Source: Nostocoides sp. Soil756 | GTDB lineage: Bacteria; Actinomycetota; Actinomycetes; Actinomycetales; Dermatophilaceae | Assembly (NCBI RefSeq): GCF_001428065.1 | Contig: NZ_LMSE01000001.1 | Coordinates: forward strand, 159,709-223,708 | Length of the DNA: 64,000 nucleotides | Direction: 5' to 3' | Part shown: positions 45,574 to 55,055 of the stretch, piece by piece | Layout: each line of letters starts with the position of its first letter | Numbering within the stretch: the stretch's first letter is position 1 | Program-made: the position numbers and the translations under genes | The notes under the pieces: generated by a model | What the model was told of the DNA's origin: nothing | Databases searched by the model: none | What the model saw: the letters and a program-made list of their open reading frames with translations, nothing else

Positions 45574-46422
45574 ATGGCCCAGCAGTTCGAGGCGCGCGGC
45601 GAGGCGGTGGCCGCGATGAAGGCCGACGGCCTCGAGTACGAGGAGCGGATGGAGGCCCTCGACGACGTCACCTGGCCCAAGCCGCTCGCCGAGCTGCTCG
45701 AGCTCAGCCTGCGCACCTACCGGCAGCGGCATCCCTGGGTCGACCCCCGCGACCTGTCGCCCAAGTCGGTGGTCCGCGAGATGTTCGAGCGCGCGATGGG
45801 GTTCGGCGAGTTCGTGGCCCACTACAAGCTGGCGCGCGCCGAGGGCATCGTGCTGCGCTACCTCACCGACGCCTACCGCGCGCTGCGCTCGACGGTGCCG
45901 ATGTCGGCGCGCACCGAGGAGCTCGACGACCTCGTCGAGTGGCTCGGCGAGGTCGTGCGCCACACCGACTCCAGCCTGCTCGACGAGTGGGAGGCGCTCA
46001 CCCATCCCACCGACGAGCCGGAGGCCGTCGTCCGGCCGCCGGGCGAGAACCGGAAGCTGTCGGCCAACCCCCGCGCCCTACGGGTCATGGTGCGCCAGAG
46101 CATGTTCCGGCGGGTCGAGCTCGTCTCGCTGGGGCGCTGGCAGGCCCTGGCCGCCCTCGACGGCGGCCTCACCGCCGAGGCCTGGCAGGACGCCACCGCC
46201 GAGTACCTCACCGAGTACGACGAGGTACCCACCGGCCCCGCCGCCCGCGGCCCGGCCCTGTTCCGGGTCGAGGAGGAGGCCGACCGCTGGGTCGTGACCC
46301 AGATCATCGACGACCCCGAGGGCGACCACGACTGGCGCATCACGGCCGAGCTCGACCTGGCCGCCACCGACGAGGCCGGCGAACCCGCGCTCACCGTCAC
46401 CGGTTTCGCGCCCACGACCTGA
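45574..46422 (+). CDS. DUF3516 C-terminal part after the in-frame amber
   Basis: A 282-residue segment beginning MAQQFEARGEAVAAMKADG and continuing with ERMEALDDVTWPKPL, the normal continuation of DUF3516. It is in the same frame as the upstream helicase, separated by TAG-ATC-CTG. The ATG six bases after the stop could allow translational restart, yielding two polypeptides; there is no separate ribosome site. Codon use and frame are intact to the natural stop, so the interruption is recent, an assembly error, or tolerated. Confidence 0.85.
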   Translation: MAQQFEARGEAVAAMKADGLEYEERMEALDDVTWPKPLAELLELSLRTYRQRHPWVDPRDLSPKSVVREMFERAMGFGEFVAHYKLARAEGIVLRYLTDAYRALRSTVPMSARTEELDDLVEWLGEVVRHTDSSLLDEWEALTHPTDEPEAVVRPPGENRKLSANPRALRVMVRQSMFRRVELVSLGRWQALAALDGGLTAEAWQDATAEYLTEYDEVPTGPAARGPALFRVEEEADRWVVTQIIDDPEGDHDWRITAELDLAATDEAGEPALTVTGFAPTT

Positions 46423-46452
46423 GGTCGCGCGGCACGCAGCACACGGCACGCG

Positions 46453-46509
46453 GCAGGGCCCGGGCGGCAGCACGCCGACCCGGGCCCTGCACCTCACCCG
46501 CGGGTGAGG
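46453..46509. terminator. Double hairpin between helicase and importer genes
   Basis: GCAGGGCCCGGG (46453-46464) pairs perfectly with CCCGGGCCCTGC (46479-46490). It is followed by an 18-base perfect palindrome, CCTCACCCGCGGGTGAGG (46492-46509). The genes are convergent, so this can terminate transcription from both sides. Confidence 0.65.
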
Positions 46510-46516
46510 CCGTGCG

Positions 46517-47794
46517 TCACTTCTGGAACGGCGTCTTGAACGCCTCGGCCTCCTTGGAGGTGTAGGGCTCGGGCTGCACGAGCTCGAGACCGCCCTCGAC
46601 CTTGGCCGGCTTCATCAGGTAGACGGCGCGCGTCGACGGCTCGCCGGGCTTGGTGAAGTCGAGGATGCTCGGGGCCAGGCCACCGGTGTCCACCTTGGTC
46701 TGGGCCTTGGCGTCGAGGATGCCCTGACGGGTCAGGTCACCGGCGTCGCAGGCCTTCTTGAGCATCTCGCCCCAGGTCTGCCCGAAGGTGTAGCCGACGA
46801 GCGGGCCGAAGGTGGGGGTGTCCTGGTACTTCTCCTTGTAGCGCTTCGCGAGCTCCTGGACCTTGGGGTCGCTGGAGTTGAAGGGCTGGATGCCGGCGGC
46901 GGTGATGAACTGGCCGCTGGTGAGGGCGGCGGCCGCCGGGGTGCCGAGCAGCTGGGGCGCGTACGTGGGGTTGCTGCCGAAGATCGGCACGTTCAGCCCC
47001 TGGGCCGCGGCCTGGCCCACGGCCGAGGCGGTCTGCGCCGGCGTGGTCGTCAGCATGATGGCCTTGACCCCGGCCGACTTCAGCGCCGTGATCGAGCTCG
47101 TGAGGTCGGCGTCGGTGGAGGTGACCGTCTTGGGCACCATCGTCATGTTGTGCTCCTTGGCGAAGGCCGAGGAGCCGGCGTACCCGTTCTTGCCGTACTC
47201 GCTGTCGATGTAGATGTGCCCGATGGAGTCGCCCTCCTTGATCTTGCCCTGCTCCATCAGGTAGCTCATGCCGTTGACCATCTCGACGTCGTAGGTCGTC
47301 CCGACCATGACGACCTCGGGCACGTCGAGGTTGGTCGACGCCCAGGACGAGGGCACCGCCGAGACCTTGTCGTCGACCATCGGCTTCTTCAGCGCCGCGA
47401 GGATCGGCGAGCCGAGCAGCTGCACGTACCCCAGCACCTGGCCCTTGGTCTGGTTGTAGAGCGGGACGGCCTTCTCGGCCGAGTAGCCGTGGTCGCTGGA
47501 GGTGATCTTGATCTTGCGGTTGCAGATGCCCCCCGCCGCGTTGACGTCCTCCGCCCACATCTCGGTGCCCTGGGTGATGCCGAGACCGAGGATCTTGAAC
47601 ACCCCCGAGAGGTCGGTGAGGTTGCCGAGCGTGATCTCGGTGTCGGTGACGCCGACGTCGGTCTTGACCGCGCCCTCGCCGCTGGCGCCGCCGCCCGAGC
47701 CACCGGTCTGCGCCTTGCTGCTGCAGCCGGCCAGGGCGAGGGACGAGACGACCACGGAGGCCGCCAGAGCTCTCGCGAGCTTCTTCGTGCTCAT
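46517..47794 (-). CDS. livK: Branched-chain amino acid type ABC substrate-binding lipoprotein
   Basis: A 425-residue periplasmic-binding protein of the Leu/Ile/Val family, anchored as a lipoprotein: lipobox LALAGC with Cys24, then a Gly/Ser linker. The Venus-flytrap fold starts at about residue 50 (ITLGNLTDLSGVFKILG). Ligands of this family range from branched-chain amino acids to aromatic acids and urea, so the specificity is not known. It is the last gene of the importer operon, 74 bases after the LivM gene. That gap has the palindrome CCGGACGTCCGG, and AAGGAA serves as ribosome site. Confidence 0.88.
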   Translation of the reverse strand: MSTKKLARALAASVVVSSLALAGCSSKAQTGGSGGGASGEGAVKTDVGVTDTEITLGNLTDLSGVFKILGLGITQGTEMWAEDVNAAGGICNRKIKITSSDHGYSAEKAVPLYNQTKGQVLGYVQLLGSPILAALKKPMVDDKVSAVPSSWASTNLDVPEVVMVGTTYDVEMVNGMSYLMEQGKIKEGDSIGHIYIDSEYGKNGYAGSSAFAKEHNMTMVPKTVTSTDADLTSSITALKSAGVKAIMLTTTPAQTASAVGQAAAQGLNVPIFGSNPTYAPQLLGTPAAAALTSGQFITAAGIQPFNSSDPKVQELAKRYKEKYQDTPTFGPLVGYTFGQTWGEMLKKACDAGDLTRQGILDAKAQTKVDTGGLAPSILDFTKPGEPSTRAVYLMKPAKVEGGLELVQPEPYTSKEAEAFKTPFQK

Positions 47795-47868
47795 CTGGGT
47801 TCCTTTCTGGGTACCCGGACCGGACGTCCGGAGTCGAGGGGCCCGTCAGGGACGGGCGGGCAGGGAGG

Positions 47869-49068
47869 TCACGATCGCTTCAGCCGGGCCGTCAGGCGAC
47901 GGCCCAGCGCGGCGAGACCACCGGGTTCGAAGAGCACGATCAGCACGATCAGGGCTCCGTACGCGAGGTAGGTGATGACGACCGGCGAGAACGCCGTGCC
48001 CCCGGAGGAGAGCACCGCCGAGCTGTCGCCCTGGCTGAGCAGCGGGATGATCAGCGGCGTCCCGAACACCACCGCGGCGCCGACGATGGCGCCCCCGAGC
48101 GAGCCGAGGCCCCCGATCACGACCATCGCGAGGTAGGCGATGGCCACGGCCGTGCTGTAGGTGCCGGAGTCGACGGCCTCGTCGGGCTTGAGCAGCCCGT
48201 CGTACCACCACACGACCATGACCCCAGCGAGGCCGGCGTACGCCGAGGAGACCGCGAACGCCACGGACTTCTGCCGCACCACCGACACGCCCATGACGGT
48301 GGCCGCGGCCTCGTTGTCGCGCACCGCGCGCCAGGCGCGCCCGACCCGGCCGTCGACGGCGCCGCGCGCTACGAAGTAGGCGATGAGGGTGAGGGCGGCG
48401 TAGAGCCAGAAGAGACGCTCGTTCTGCCCGATGGGCACCCCGAGGATCGCCAGGGTGGGTGACTTCTCGCCGAAGTCGAACCCGAACAGGTTCAGGTCGT
48501 CGGCGTAGCGGCCGCTGGAGGTGCTGCCGGCGATCGAGGGCAGCACGCGCGCCAGCCACCAGCCGAGGAAGACCAGGCTCAGCGAGGCCACGCCCAGGTA
48601 GATGCCGGTCAGCCGCCCGGACACCGGCGCGAACGCCGCTCCGACCGCGGCGCTGATGGCCACGGCCAGCACCAGGCTGAGGGCGGTCGGCAGGCCGAGC
48701 CCGACGAAGCCGTCGGTGCCGTCGCTCGAGAGCACCGTATAGCTGACGCCGCCGACGAGCAGGAAGAACGAGTGCGCGAGCGAGAGCTGCCCCGCCTGGC
48801 CGATCAGCATGGTCAGGCCCATCGCCCCGACGGCGCCGGTCATCACCCAGGTGCTGACGATCAGGTACTGCCCCGGGAGGTAGATCGGGACGAGGAACAG
48901 CACGACGACCAGCGCCCCCCACAGCAGCCAGCGCCGCCGGTCGCGGCGCGGGTGGACAGCCGGCATCCCGCCCTGTCCGTCCGGGGCGGCGGAGTCGGTC
49001 TCGGCCGCGTCGACCCCGGTCGCGCCCGCGGTCGGGCCGGTGGCCTCGGCCCTGGTGGTCTCAGACAC
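47869..49068 (-). CDS. livM: ABC permease LivM
   Basis: A 399-residue inner-membrane permease of the branched-chain amino acid type, with about nine hydrophobic segments and the cytoplasmic coupling-loop region GRAWRAVRDNEAAATVMGV. The N-terminal 40 residues are an Ala/Thr/Glu-rich cytoplasmic extension. The GTG start overlaps the LivH stop by eight bases. Confidence 0.9.
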   Translation of the reverse strand: MSETTRAEATGPTAGATGVDAAETDSAAPDGQGGMPAVHPRRDRRRWLLWGALVVVLFLVPIYLPGQYLIVSTWVMTGAVGAMGLTMLIGQAGQLSLAHSFFLLVGGVSYTVLSSDGTDGFVGLGLPTALSLVLAVAISAAVGAAFAPVSGRLTGIYLGVASLSLVFLGWWLARVLPSIAGSTSSGRYADDLNLFGFDFGEKSPTLAILGVPIGQNERLFWLYAALTLIAYFVARGAVDGRVGRAWRAVRDNEAAATVMGVSVVRQKSVAFAVSSAYAGLAGVMVVWWYDGLLKPDEAVDSGTYSTAVAIAYLAMVVIGGLGSLGGAIVGAAVVFGTPLIIPLLSQGDSSAVLSSGGTAFSPVVITYLAYGALIVLIVLFEPGGLAALGRRLTARLKRS

Positions 49069-49942
49069 GGACCTGCTCCACCTTCCCGAACAGCCCCGAC
49101 GGTCTGGCGACCAGGACGACGAGCATGACGAGGTAGACGGCGACCTTCGCGAAGTCGTTGTCGATGTACTGGGAGGCGGAGGACTCGGCGAGCCCGACCA
49201 CCAGTCCCCCGACGACGGCGCCGCCGGGCGAGGTGAGACCCCCGAGGATGGCCGCGGGGAAGGCCGCGAAGGCGATGGTGTGGGCGGCGGTCAGGCCGGC
49301 CCCCCCGGCGACCGGGAGGGTGGCGATGAACAGGATGGCGATGGCGGCCAGCGCGCCGCCGAGGGCCCAGGCGCTGGCCGTGACCCGCCAGCTGCGGATC
49401 CCCATCAGGGCGGCCGCCTCCTTGTTCTCGGACTGCGCCCGCATCGTCAAGCCCCACGTCGAGAAGCGGAACGCGACGAAGAACCCGCCGATGAGCACGA
49501 TCGCGGTCAGCAGCGCGAACAGCTCCGGCCCTTCGATGGTGGCGCCGAGGAACCGCAGCCGGACGTCCTGGTACGGGTCGCCGAGGAAGGGCGCCGATGC
49601 CGTCCCCAGCCGTCTGGTGATCTCGGTGAGGATGAGGATGTCGACGCCGATGGTGAGGATGGCGAGCGAGTCCTGGGAGGCGAGCTTGGCCCTCGCCAGC
49701 AGCACGCGCTCGATGAGCACGGCGAGCGCGGCGGCGGCGAGGACTCCGCAGACGGCGGCGCCGAGCCAGCCGAGCGTGGGCTTGAGCGCGAACACGATGT
49801 AGCCGCCGAACAGCGCGAGCGACCCGTGCGCGAAGTTGATGACCTCGGTCGACTTGTAGATGACGACGAAGCCCAGGGCCAACAGGGCGTAGATCGCCCC
49901 GCGGCCGGTGCCGTTGAGCAGGACCTGGACGAAGGTGCTCAT
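49061..49942 (-). CDS. livH: ABC permease LivH
   Basis: A 293-residue permease partner to LivM, with the typical start NGTGRGAIYALLALGFVVIYKSTEVINFAHG and coupling loop MRAQSENKEAAALMGI. ATG 49942 overlaps the LivG stop (ATGA); longer frames are antisense-like, arginine-rich sequence. Confidence 0.9.
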   Translation of the reverse strand: MSTFVQVLLNGTGRGAIYALLALGFVVIYKSTEVINFAHGSLALFGGYIVFALKPTLGWLGAAVCGVLAAAALAVLIERVLLARAKLASQDSLAILTIGVDILILTEITRRLGTASAPFLGDPYQDVRLRFLGATIEGPELFALLTAIVLIGGFFVAFRFSTWGLTMRAQSENKEAAALMGIRSWRVTASAWALGGALAAIAILFIATLPVAGGAGLTAAHTIAFAAFPAAILGGLTSPGGAVVGGLVVGLAESSASQYIDNDFAKVAVYLVMLVVLVARPSGLFGKVEQVRV

Positions 49943-50790
49943 GCGCTCTCCTCCTCGACCGAGCCCAGGTAGGCCCGGATGACGGCGGGGTCCTTCTGGA
50001 CCACCGCCGGGGTGTCGTCGGCGATGAGCCGGCCGAAGTCGAGCACGGTGACCCGGTCGGCGATGCCCATGACCAGCCCCATGTCGTGCTCGACCAGCAG
50101 GATCGAGATCGACAGCCCCGTGCTGATGTCGCGGATGAGGTGCGCCAGCTCGGCGGTCTCGGACGCGTTCATCCCGGCGGCCGGCTCGTCGAGCAGCAGC
50201 ACGGTGGGCTCGACGGCCAGCGCCCGCGCGATGTCGACCCGCTTCTGGTCGCCGTAGGACAGCACGCCGGCCGGGCGGTGCAGGTGGGCGCCGATGCCGA
50301 GGAAGTCGCAGATCTCGGCGGCCCGCTCCTCGTGGCGACGCTCTGCCCGCATGGTGCGCGGCAACCGCAGGCCGTAGGACAGGAAGCCGCCCGAGGTCAG
50401 CGAGTACCGGCCGAGCATCACGTTGTCGAGCACCGAGGAGCCGGCGACCAGGGCCAGGTTCTGGAACGCGCGCCCCACCCCGAGCCGGGCCACCTGGTGG
50501 GGCGGGGTGTCGGTGAGTACGGCGTCGCCGAGGGTGACCCGCCCGCTGGTGGGCCGGTAGATGCCGGTGACGGCGTTGAAGCACGTCGACTTGCCGGCGC
50601 CGTTCGGCCCGATCAGGGCGTGGATGGAGCGTGGCGCCACCGAGAACGACACCGCGTCGAGCGCGACGATGCCGCCGAAGCGCACCGTGACGTCCTCGAC
50701 GGCCAGGGTGGGGATCTCGCGGGCGCCGGCGGGCACGTCGGCAGGGGGTGCACCCGGGGTGGGGTGCGCGGTGGTGTCGGGCATCGTCAT
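49939..50790 (-). CDS. livG: ABC ATP-binding protein LivG
   Basis: A 283-residue ATPase. Walker A GPNGAGKST is near residue 63, the ABC signature is replaced by LSYGDQKRVDIARAL, as often in LivG, and Walker B is VLLLDEPAAGMN. The first 30 residues are a disordered Ala/Pro extension. The start at 50790 overlaps the LivF stop (ATGA), with a second Met two codons on. Confidence 0.9.
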   Translation of the reverse strand: MTMPDTTAHPTPGAPPADVPAGAREIPTLAVEDVTVRFGGIVALDAVSFSVAPRSIHALIGPNGAGKSTCFNAVTGIYRPTSGRVTLGDAVLTDTPPHQVARLGVGRAFQNLALVAGSSVLDNVMLGRYSLTSGGFLSYGLRLPRTMRAERRHEERAAEICDFLGIGAHLHRPAGVLSYGDQKRVDIARALAVEPTVLLLDEPAAGMNASETAELAHLIRDISTGLSISILLVEHDMGLVMGIADRVTVLDFGRLIADDTPAVVQKDPAVIRAYLGSVEEESA

Positions 50791-51575
50791 CCCTTCCAGG
50801 CCGACAGGATGCGGCGGGGGCGGGCGGGGGCGTCGGTCTCGTGCGCGTCGTCGGCGTGACCGCCGAGGTAGAGCCGCTGGACGTCCTCGCTGGCGGCGAG
50901 CTCGGCGGAGGACCCCGCGAGGGCCAGCCGTCCCACCTCGAGGACCACCGCGCGGTGCGAGACCTGCAGCGCCATCGAGGCGTTCTGCTCGACCAGCACG
51001 ACGGCGGTGCCGCCGGCGTTGATCTCGGTGACGATGCGCCCGATCCGCTGGATGAGCTGGGGGGCGAGCCCGAGCGAGGGCTCGTCGAGCAGCAGCACGA
51101 CCGGGTCGCACATCAGGGCGCGCCCGATGGCGAGCATCTGCTGCTCGCCGCCGGACAGGAGCCCGGCGGGCTGGGCGGAGCGGTCGGCCAGCACCGGGAA
51201 GAGCTCGTGGACCCGGGCCTTGGCGGCCGCGCGCCGCTTCGGCTCGGCCGCGAGGCCGCCGACGCGCAGGTTCTCCTCGACGGTCATCCGGCCGAAGACC
51301 TGGCGCCCCTCGGGCACCTGCATCAGCCGGCGCCGCACGATCGCGGCCGGGTCGAGGGTGTCGAGGCGGGTGCCGTCGAGGGTGACCGAGCCCGAGGTGA
51401 CGGTGCCGCGGTGCAGGGCCAGCGTGGCGGAGATCGCTCGCAGGAGGGTGGACTTGCCGGCGCCGTTGCTGCCGAGGACGGCGACGACCTCGCCGTCGGC
51501 CACGTCGAAGGACACATCGTGCAGGGCCTGCACGGCACGTCCGTAACGGACGGAGACGTTCTCGATCTTCAGCAC
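50787..51575 (-). CDS. livF: ABC ATP-binding protein LivF
   Basis: A 262-residue ATPase and first gene of the importer operon. Walker A GSNGAGKST is near residue 38, the signature is LLSGGEQQMLAIGRAL, and Walker B is VVLLLDEPSLGL. GTG start with AGGAG about ten bases upstream. The 256-base region to the divergent egtB gene must hold both promoters; I see no clear operator in it. Confidence 0.9.
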   Translation of the reverse strand: MLKIENVSVRYGRAVQALHDVSFDVADGEVVAVLGSNGAGKSTLLRAISATLALHRGTVTSGSVTLDGTRLDTLDPAAIVRRRLMQVPEGRQVFGRMTVEENLRVGGLAAEPKRRAAAKARVHELFPVLADRSAQPAGLLSGGEQQMLAIGRALMCDPVVLLLDEPSLGLAPQLIQRIGRIVTEINAGGTAVVLVEQNASMALQVSHRAVVLEVGRLALAGSSAELAASEDVQRLYLGGHADDAHETDAPARPRRILSAWKG

Positions 51576-51831
51576 GTACAGGCGCTCCTGACGTCGCGGC
51601 GTTGCAGGCGTGGAGTGGGTGGCGGAGAACGTACCCCGACATCCGCGCCCGAGTCACGCAACGATCCGGTCACGGCGCGACGGTCGGTCGGTTTCGCGGG
51701 ACGAGCGGTCGAACGGTCACGGTGAACGTTCGATGGCCGGGGGAGGAGGCCGGTCGCTGCGGGTGTCGGGTGTCGGTCGCCTGGGTAAGGATGGGGGCAC
51801 TGACCGGCTACCTGCTGAGAGGACCCCGGCC

Positions 51832-53145
51832 ATGACCACCACCTCCGCCCCCCTGTGGGACGCCACCACCCTCACCTCCCGCTACGAGGAGGTCCGCGGC
51901 CACACCGAGCGGCTCGCCGCCCCGCTCTCGCCCGAGGACCAGACCGTCCAGTCGATGGCCGACGTCTCACCCACCAAGTGGCACCGGGCCCACGTCACGT
52001 GGTTCTTCGAGACCTTCGTGCTGTCCGGCCACGAGCCCGGGTTCGCGCCGTTCCAGGACCGCTACTGGTTCCTCTTCAACAGCTACTACGAGAGCCTCGG
52101 CCCGCGCTACGCCCGGCCCGACCGGGGCCTGGTCACCCGCCCCGGCGCCCACGACGTCGGGGTCTACCGGCGCAACGTCGACGACCGGATGCATGAGCTC
52201 GTCGCCGCCCTCGACGACGGCACGGTGCACAAGCTGGCCGCCACCATCGAGCTCGGCTTCCACCATGAGCAGCAGCACCAGGAGCTGCTGCTCATGGACA
52301 TCAAGCACGTGCTCTCGCGCAACCCGCTCGAGCCGGTGTACGCCGGCACGCGGCGCGAGGACTGCGAGCCGGACGCCCTGGGCTGGGTCGACGTCGAGGG
52401 CGGGCTGGTCGAGGTGGGGCACGAGGGCGAGTCGTTCTCGTTCGACAACGAGCTGCCCCGGCACCGGCAGTGGCTCGAGCCCTACCGGCTCGCCGACCGC
52501 CTCGTCACCAACGCCGAGTGGCTCGAGTTCATGGCCGACGGCGGCTACGAGCGGGCCGGGCTGTGGCTGTCCGACGGCTGGGGCCGAGTGCGGGCCGAGG
52601 GCTGGCGGGCGCCCTTCTACTGGGTCGAGCACGACGGGGTGTGGTTCGAGCACACCCTGCACGGCACCTGGCCGGTCAACCCCGGCCTGCCGGTGGCGCA
52701 CGTCAGCTTCTACGAGGCCGAGGCCTACGCCACCTGGGCCGGCAAGCGCCTGCCCAGCGAGGCCGAGTGGGAGCACGCCGTGGTCGAGGACGGCCAGGGC
52801 GACGCCGCACGCTCCGGGGGCAACCTCACCGACCTCGAGCACTACCACCCGGGGCCGGCGGGGGAGGCCGCGCCGGGGCACCGGCTGCGCCAGGTCTACG
52901 GCGACTGCTGGGAGTGGACGTCGTCGGCCTACCACCCCTACCCGGGCTTCCACCCGGCCGAGGGCGCCATCGGCGAGTACAACGGCAAGTTCATGTCGGG
53001 CCAGATGGTGCTGCGCGGGGGGTGTGCGCTCACCCCGCCCGGGCACGCGCGGGTCACGTACCGCAACTTCTTCCCGCACGCCTCCCGGTGGGCACTCTCG
53101 GGCGTCCGGCTCGCCGACGGCGGCAGCCCGCAGGGGCCGTCGTGA
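51832..53145 (+). CDS. egtB: Hercynylcysteine sulfoxide synthase EgtB
   Basis: A 437-residue non-haem iron enzyme joining gamma-glutamylcysteine or cysteine to hercynine in ergothioneine biosynthesis. The N-terminal DinB-like domain supplies the iron ligands (KWHRAHVTWFFETF at about 49 and HHEQQHQE at about 147). The C-terminal FGE-sulfatase-like domain starts near 190 and contains KRLPSEAEWEHA and YGDCWEWTSSAYHPYPGF. ATG 51832 has GAGAGGA upstream; a longer frame to 51610 is unconserved. It is translationally coupled to egtD (GTGA). Confidence 0.93.
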   Translation: MTTTSAPLWDATTLTSRYEEVRGHTERLAAPLSPEDQTVQSMADVSPTKWHRAHVTWFFETFVLSGHEPGFAPFQDRYWFLFNSYYESLGPRYARPDRGLVTRPGAHDVGVYRRNVDDRMHELVAALDDGTVHKLAATIELGFHHEQQHQELLLMDIKHVLSRNPLEPVYAGTRREDCEPDALGWVDVEGGLVEVGHEGESFSFDNELPRHRQWLEPYRLADRLVTNAEWLEFMADGGYERAGLWLSDGWGRVRAEGWRAPFYWVEHDGVWFEHTLHGTWPVNPGLPVAHVSFYEAEAYATWAGKRLPSEAEWEHAVVEDGQGDAARSGGNLTDLEHYHPGPAGEAAPGHRLRQVYGDCWEWTSSAYHPYPGFHPAEGAIGEYNGKFMSGQMVLRGGCALTPPGHARVTYRNFFPHASRWALSGVRLADGGSPQGPS

Positions 53146-54134
53146 GCGGCGTCGTCGAGCCCCGGGTCGAGGTCCTGCTCGACCCAGACCGGGCCGGCGC
53201 CTCGCTGGTCGACGACGTGCGCCGCGGGCTGGGCGGCCGGCCGCGGCGCCTGCCGCCCAAGTGGCTCTACGACGACGAGGGCTCCCGGCTGTTCGACGAG
53301 ATCACCCGGCTGCCCGAGTACTACCCCACCGAGGCCGAGCGGGCCATCCTGGCCGAGCACGCCGCCGACATCGCGGCCGCGTGTGACGCCAGCACCCTGG
53401 TCGAGCTCGGCAGCGGCACCAGCGACAAGACCCGCACCCTGCTCGACGCCTTCCGTGACCCCGCCCGGCCCGGCGGGGTACTGCGGCGGTTCGTCCCGGT
53501 CGACGTCTCCGACGCCACGCTGCGCGAGGCGGCGGTGTCGCTGAGCCGGCGCTACCCGGGGCTGGCCGTCGAGGCCGTGGTCGGTGACTTCACCCTGCAC
53601 CTGGGCCAGCTGCCGCGGGGCGACCGGCGGCTCGTGGCCTTCCTCGGCAGCACCATCGGCAACTTCTACCTCGAGGAGCGCGCGGCGTTCCTCGGGGCGC
53701 TGGCCGACTCGCTCGAGCCGGGCGAGTGGCTGCTGCTGGGCACCGACCTGGTCAAGTCCGCCGACCGGCTCGTCGCGGCCTACGACGACGAGGGCCGGCT
53801 CACCGAGCGGTTCATCCGCAACTGCCTGACGGTGCTCAACCGTGAGCTCGGGGCCGACTTCGACCCCGGCGCCTTCAGCTACGCCCCGCTCTGGGACGCC
53901 CGGATGCAGCGGGTCGACATGCGGCTGCGGGCCGAGGAGGCGCAGCACGTGAGCGTGCCCGGGGCCGGCCTCGAGCTCGACCTCGCGGCCGGCGAGGAGC
54001 TGCACGTCGAGATCTCGACGAAGTTCACCCGCGACGGCATCCGGGCCGAGCTCGCCGACGCCGGCTTCGAGGTCACCGACACCTGGTCCGACCTGGCGGG
54101 CGACTTCGCGCTCACCCTGGCGCGCCGGCTCTGA
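53142..54134 (+). CDS. egtD: L-histidine N-alpha-methyltransferase EgtD
   Basis: A 330-residue SAM-dependent enzyme that trimethylates histidine to hercynine, the first ergothioneine step. It has the family opening LPPKWLYDDEGSRLFDEITRLPEYYPTEAE, the SAM site LVELGSGTSDKTR, and FLGSTIGNF. The start is the GTG at 53142 overlapping the egtB stop. No egtA, egtC or egtE gene adjoins, so the thiol donor and the final lyase must be encoded elsewhere, or the route uses cysteine directly. Confidence 0.93.
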   Translation: MSGVVEPRVEVLLDPDRAGASLVDDVRRGLGGRPRRLPPKWLYDDEGSRLFDEITRLPEYYPTEAERAILAEHAADIAAACDASTLVELGSGTSDKTRTLLDAFRDPARPGGVLRRFVPVDVSDATLREAAVSLSRRYPGLAVEAVVGDFTLHLGQLPRGDRRLVAFLGSTIGNFYLEERAAFLGALADSLEPGEWLLLGTDLVKSADRLVAAYDDEGRLTERFIRNCLTVLNRELGADFDPGAFSYAPLWDARMQRVDMRLRAEEAQHVSVPGAGLELDLAAGEELHVEISTKFTRDGIRAELADAGFEVTDTWSDLAGDFALTLARRL

Positions 54135-54212
54135 CCCGGCGCCCGCGCAACCTTCGACAGCCGAGGCCGCCCGGATGCCGGGGCCGGTCGCGACACCGCA
54201 CACACTGGGCCG

Positions 54213-55055
54213 ATGCTCCTCCGCGACCGGCACGTGCTGCTCACCGGCGCCACCGGCACCATCGGCTCGGCGCTGGCCGCCGCCCTGGCGGCCCGGGGGG
54301 CCCGGCTCTCGCTCGTGGCGCGGGGTGAGCCCGCGCTGCGCGCGCTGGCGCACGACACCGATGGGGTGGCGGTGCCGGGCGACCTGACCCGCGCGGACGC
54401 ACCGGCGTCGGTGCTGGCGGCGGCCGAGTCCGCGCTCGGGCCGGTCGACGTGCTCGTGCACAACGCCGGGGTCGAGGTCCTCGACGAGCTGGCCGACGTC
54501 GACCCCGAAGCCGCGCGGCAGGCGGTGCTGCTGAACCTCGTGGCGCCGCTGGTGCTCACCCGGCTGGCGCTGCCCTCGATGCTGCGGCACGGCCGGGGGC
54601 ACGTGGTGGCGGTGTCGTCGCTGGCCGGGGTAGCCACCTTCCCAGGGCTGGCGGTCTACGGCGCGAGCAAGGCCGGGCTGACCCACGCGATGGCCGGCCT
54701 GCGCGCCGAGCTGCGCGGCACACCGGTGCGGACCACGACCGCCGAGCTCGGGCCGGTGGACTCGCCGATGATGGACCGGATCGGCACCCATCCGCCCACC
54801 GCGGCGGCGTTCGGCCGGGCGCTGCGCCTGCACGTGCTGCGCACCCTCGACCCGGCGGAGGCCGCGAGCGCGGTCGTCAGGGCCGTCGAGCGCGACCGGG
54901 CGCACCTGCGGCGCCCGCGGCGCGCGGCCCCCCTGGCGGCCGTGGCCGGCGCTCCGCGCACCCTGGTGCGCGCGGTGCTGACCGGCATCCCCACGGCCAC
55001 GGCCACGGCCTCCGCCGCCCGGACCGTCGACGACGGGCAGGGGCTGCGCCGATGA
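54213..55055 (+). CDS. SDR oxidoreductase
   Basis: A 280-residue short-chain dehydrogenase with LTGATGTIGSALA, HNAGVEVLDEL, and the catalytic SSLAGVATFPGLAVYGASKAG. After the Rossmann core, about 40 basic residues follow (RRPRRAAPLAAV), typical of membrane-associated SDRs. CACACT lies exactly six bases before the ATG. Its stop overlaps the start of the acyltransferase-like gene (ATGA), implying a joint function. Confidence 0.87.
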   Translation: MLLRDRHVLLTGATGTIGSALAAALAARGARLSLVARGEPALRALAHDTDGVAVPGDLTRADAPASVLAAAESALGPVDVLVHNAGVEVLDELADVDPEAARQAVLLNLVAPLVLTRLALPSMLRHGRGHVVAVSSLAGVATFPGLAVYGASKAGLTHAMAGLRAELRGTPVRTTTAELGPVDSPMMDRIGTHPPTAAAFGRALRLHVLRTLDPAEAASAVVRAVERDRAHLRRPRRAAPLAAVAGAPRTLVRAVLTGIPTATATASAARTVDDGQGLRR

